From Pedobacter sp. Leaf176 (lineage in GTDB: Bacteria > Bacteroidota > Bacteroidia > Sphingobacteriales > Sphingobacteriaceae): a stretch of 64,000 nucleotides of DNA. Shown piece after piece: positions 63,812 to 64,000 of this stretch (the stretch's first letter is position 1; every line of letters begins with the position of its first letter). The DNA is taken from NCBI RefSeq assembly GCF_001424305.1, contig NZ_LMPD01000002.1, positions 295,531-359,530 of the forward strand, in the 5' to 3' direction. The notes under the pieces were generated by a model. The model ran no database searches and had not been told where the DNA came from. It saw only the letters and a program-made list of their open reading frames with translations. The position numbers and the translations under genes are program-made.

Positions 63812-63865
63812 GACTAGCAGGGAATATGTTGCGGATAAAATATAGTTCAAAGATGAAAGATATAA

Positions 63866-64000
63866 CTATAATGGCAGGGTAAACCAGAATAAGCTACCCT
63901 CGTTGATTTTGCTTTCTGCTCCTATTTGCCCGCCATGTTGTCTGATAATCTCTGCACAGATGAATAGGCCCAAGCCAAGCCCCGAATATTTGCTGCCAGC
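63866..64000 (-). CDS. C-terminal end of a histidine kinase (cut by window)
   Basis: The last 44 codons read AGSKYSGLGLGLFICAEII, then HGGQIGAES and GSLFWFTLPL before a TAG stop. This is the G2 box and end of a HATPase_c domain, as in sensor histidine kinases. The rest of the gene lies beyond the right edge, so its sensor input cannot be seen. Confidence 0.9.
   Translation of the reverse strand, partial: AGSKYSGLGLGLFICAEIIRQHGGQIGAESKINEGSLFWFTLPL

Larger units (their letters stand above)
63499..63865. other. Gene-free stretch with REP C and a direct-repeat copy
   Basis: The gap between the RAYT gene and the histidine kinase holds REP hairpin C (63592-63639) and the right direct repeat (63722-63811). 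No gene is seen. Confidence 0.6.

Noticed and set aside
59084..64000. Integrative element inserted at the tRNA-Met gene
   Set aside because: No integrase gene and no repeated tRNA 3' end were found in the window.

Overview
The window looks like chromosomal DNA from a Bacteroidota bacterium of the Sphingobacteriaceae, most probably Pedobacter or a close relative. The grounds are AT-rich DNA, short intergenic gaps, TAnnTTTG-type -7 promoter boxes, and families typical of that phylum: DUF2851, DUF4254, DUF4290, the GIN/DUF2807 domain, GxxExxY, a Rho factor with a long N-terminal extension, and PolX of the PHP type. This placement is inference; there is no rRNA gene here.

Layout. 0-7 kb: a partial secreted protein, an HI0933-type flavoprotein, purK-purE (purine synthesis), yqgE, pdxH (vitamin B6), a 3-hydroxyacyl-CoA dehydrogenase and ruvB. 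7-18.6 kb: a GNAT-nitrilase fusion, queG, and a methionine operon (SAM-I riboswitch, a 42-residue Cys-rich leader peptide, metY, metX, hom), then a queuosine-precursor transporter and a Bcr/CflA exporter. 18.9-28 kb: lolA, ftsK, an ankyrin protein, a PspC-like protein, DUF2851, an EamA transporter, a GxxExxY cassette bounded by inverted repeats, and pyrF. 28-40.6 kb: rho, pssA, folK, sppA, a frameshifted lipoprotein pseudogene, polX, DUF4254 with GT9 and sixA, DUF4290 and a murA whose active-site Cys is replaced by Asp. 40.8-50.6 kb: a cystathionine beta-synthase-like enzyme, a tatA of only 48 codons, TetR with an ABC1 kinase, a lone receiver protein, a GIN-domain protein, an LTA-synthase-like sulfatase and a GAF protein. 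50.8-58.8 kb: a 1201-residue phosphatase/beta-barrel fusion, a propeller lipoprotein, ppk1, and an HD-PycTM protein whose stop codon overlaps the ppk1 start. 59-64 kb: an accessory region after a tRNA-Met(CAT), with a frameshifted ATPase behind three 33-bp-spaced boxes, an ArsR-SRPBCC operon with a clear palindromic operator, a RAYT transposase among three REP hairpins, and the end of a histidine kinase.

How genes work together. Homoserine dehydrogenase, MetX and MetY form a continuous route from aspartate semialdehyde to homocysteine, and appear to be controlled by SAM and possibly by cysteine. QueG and the VUT transporter both serve queuosine. LolA, TatA, SppA, the BamA-like barrel and several lipoproteins concern the envelope. 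PPK1 and the membrane HD-PycTM protein are the most suggestive uncharacterised pair.

Intergenic DNA is rich in palindromic repeats of several families, simple heptamer-like filler and 28-bp tandem repeats. No CRISPR array, prophage or complete insertion sequence was seen.
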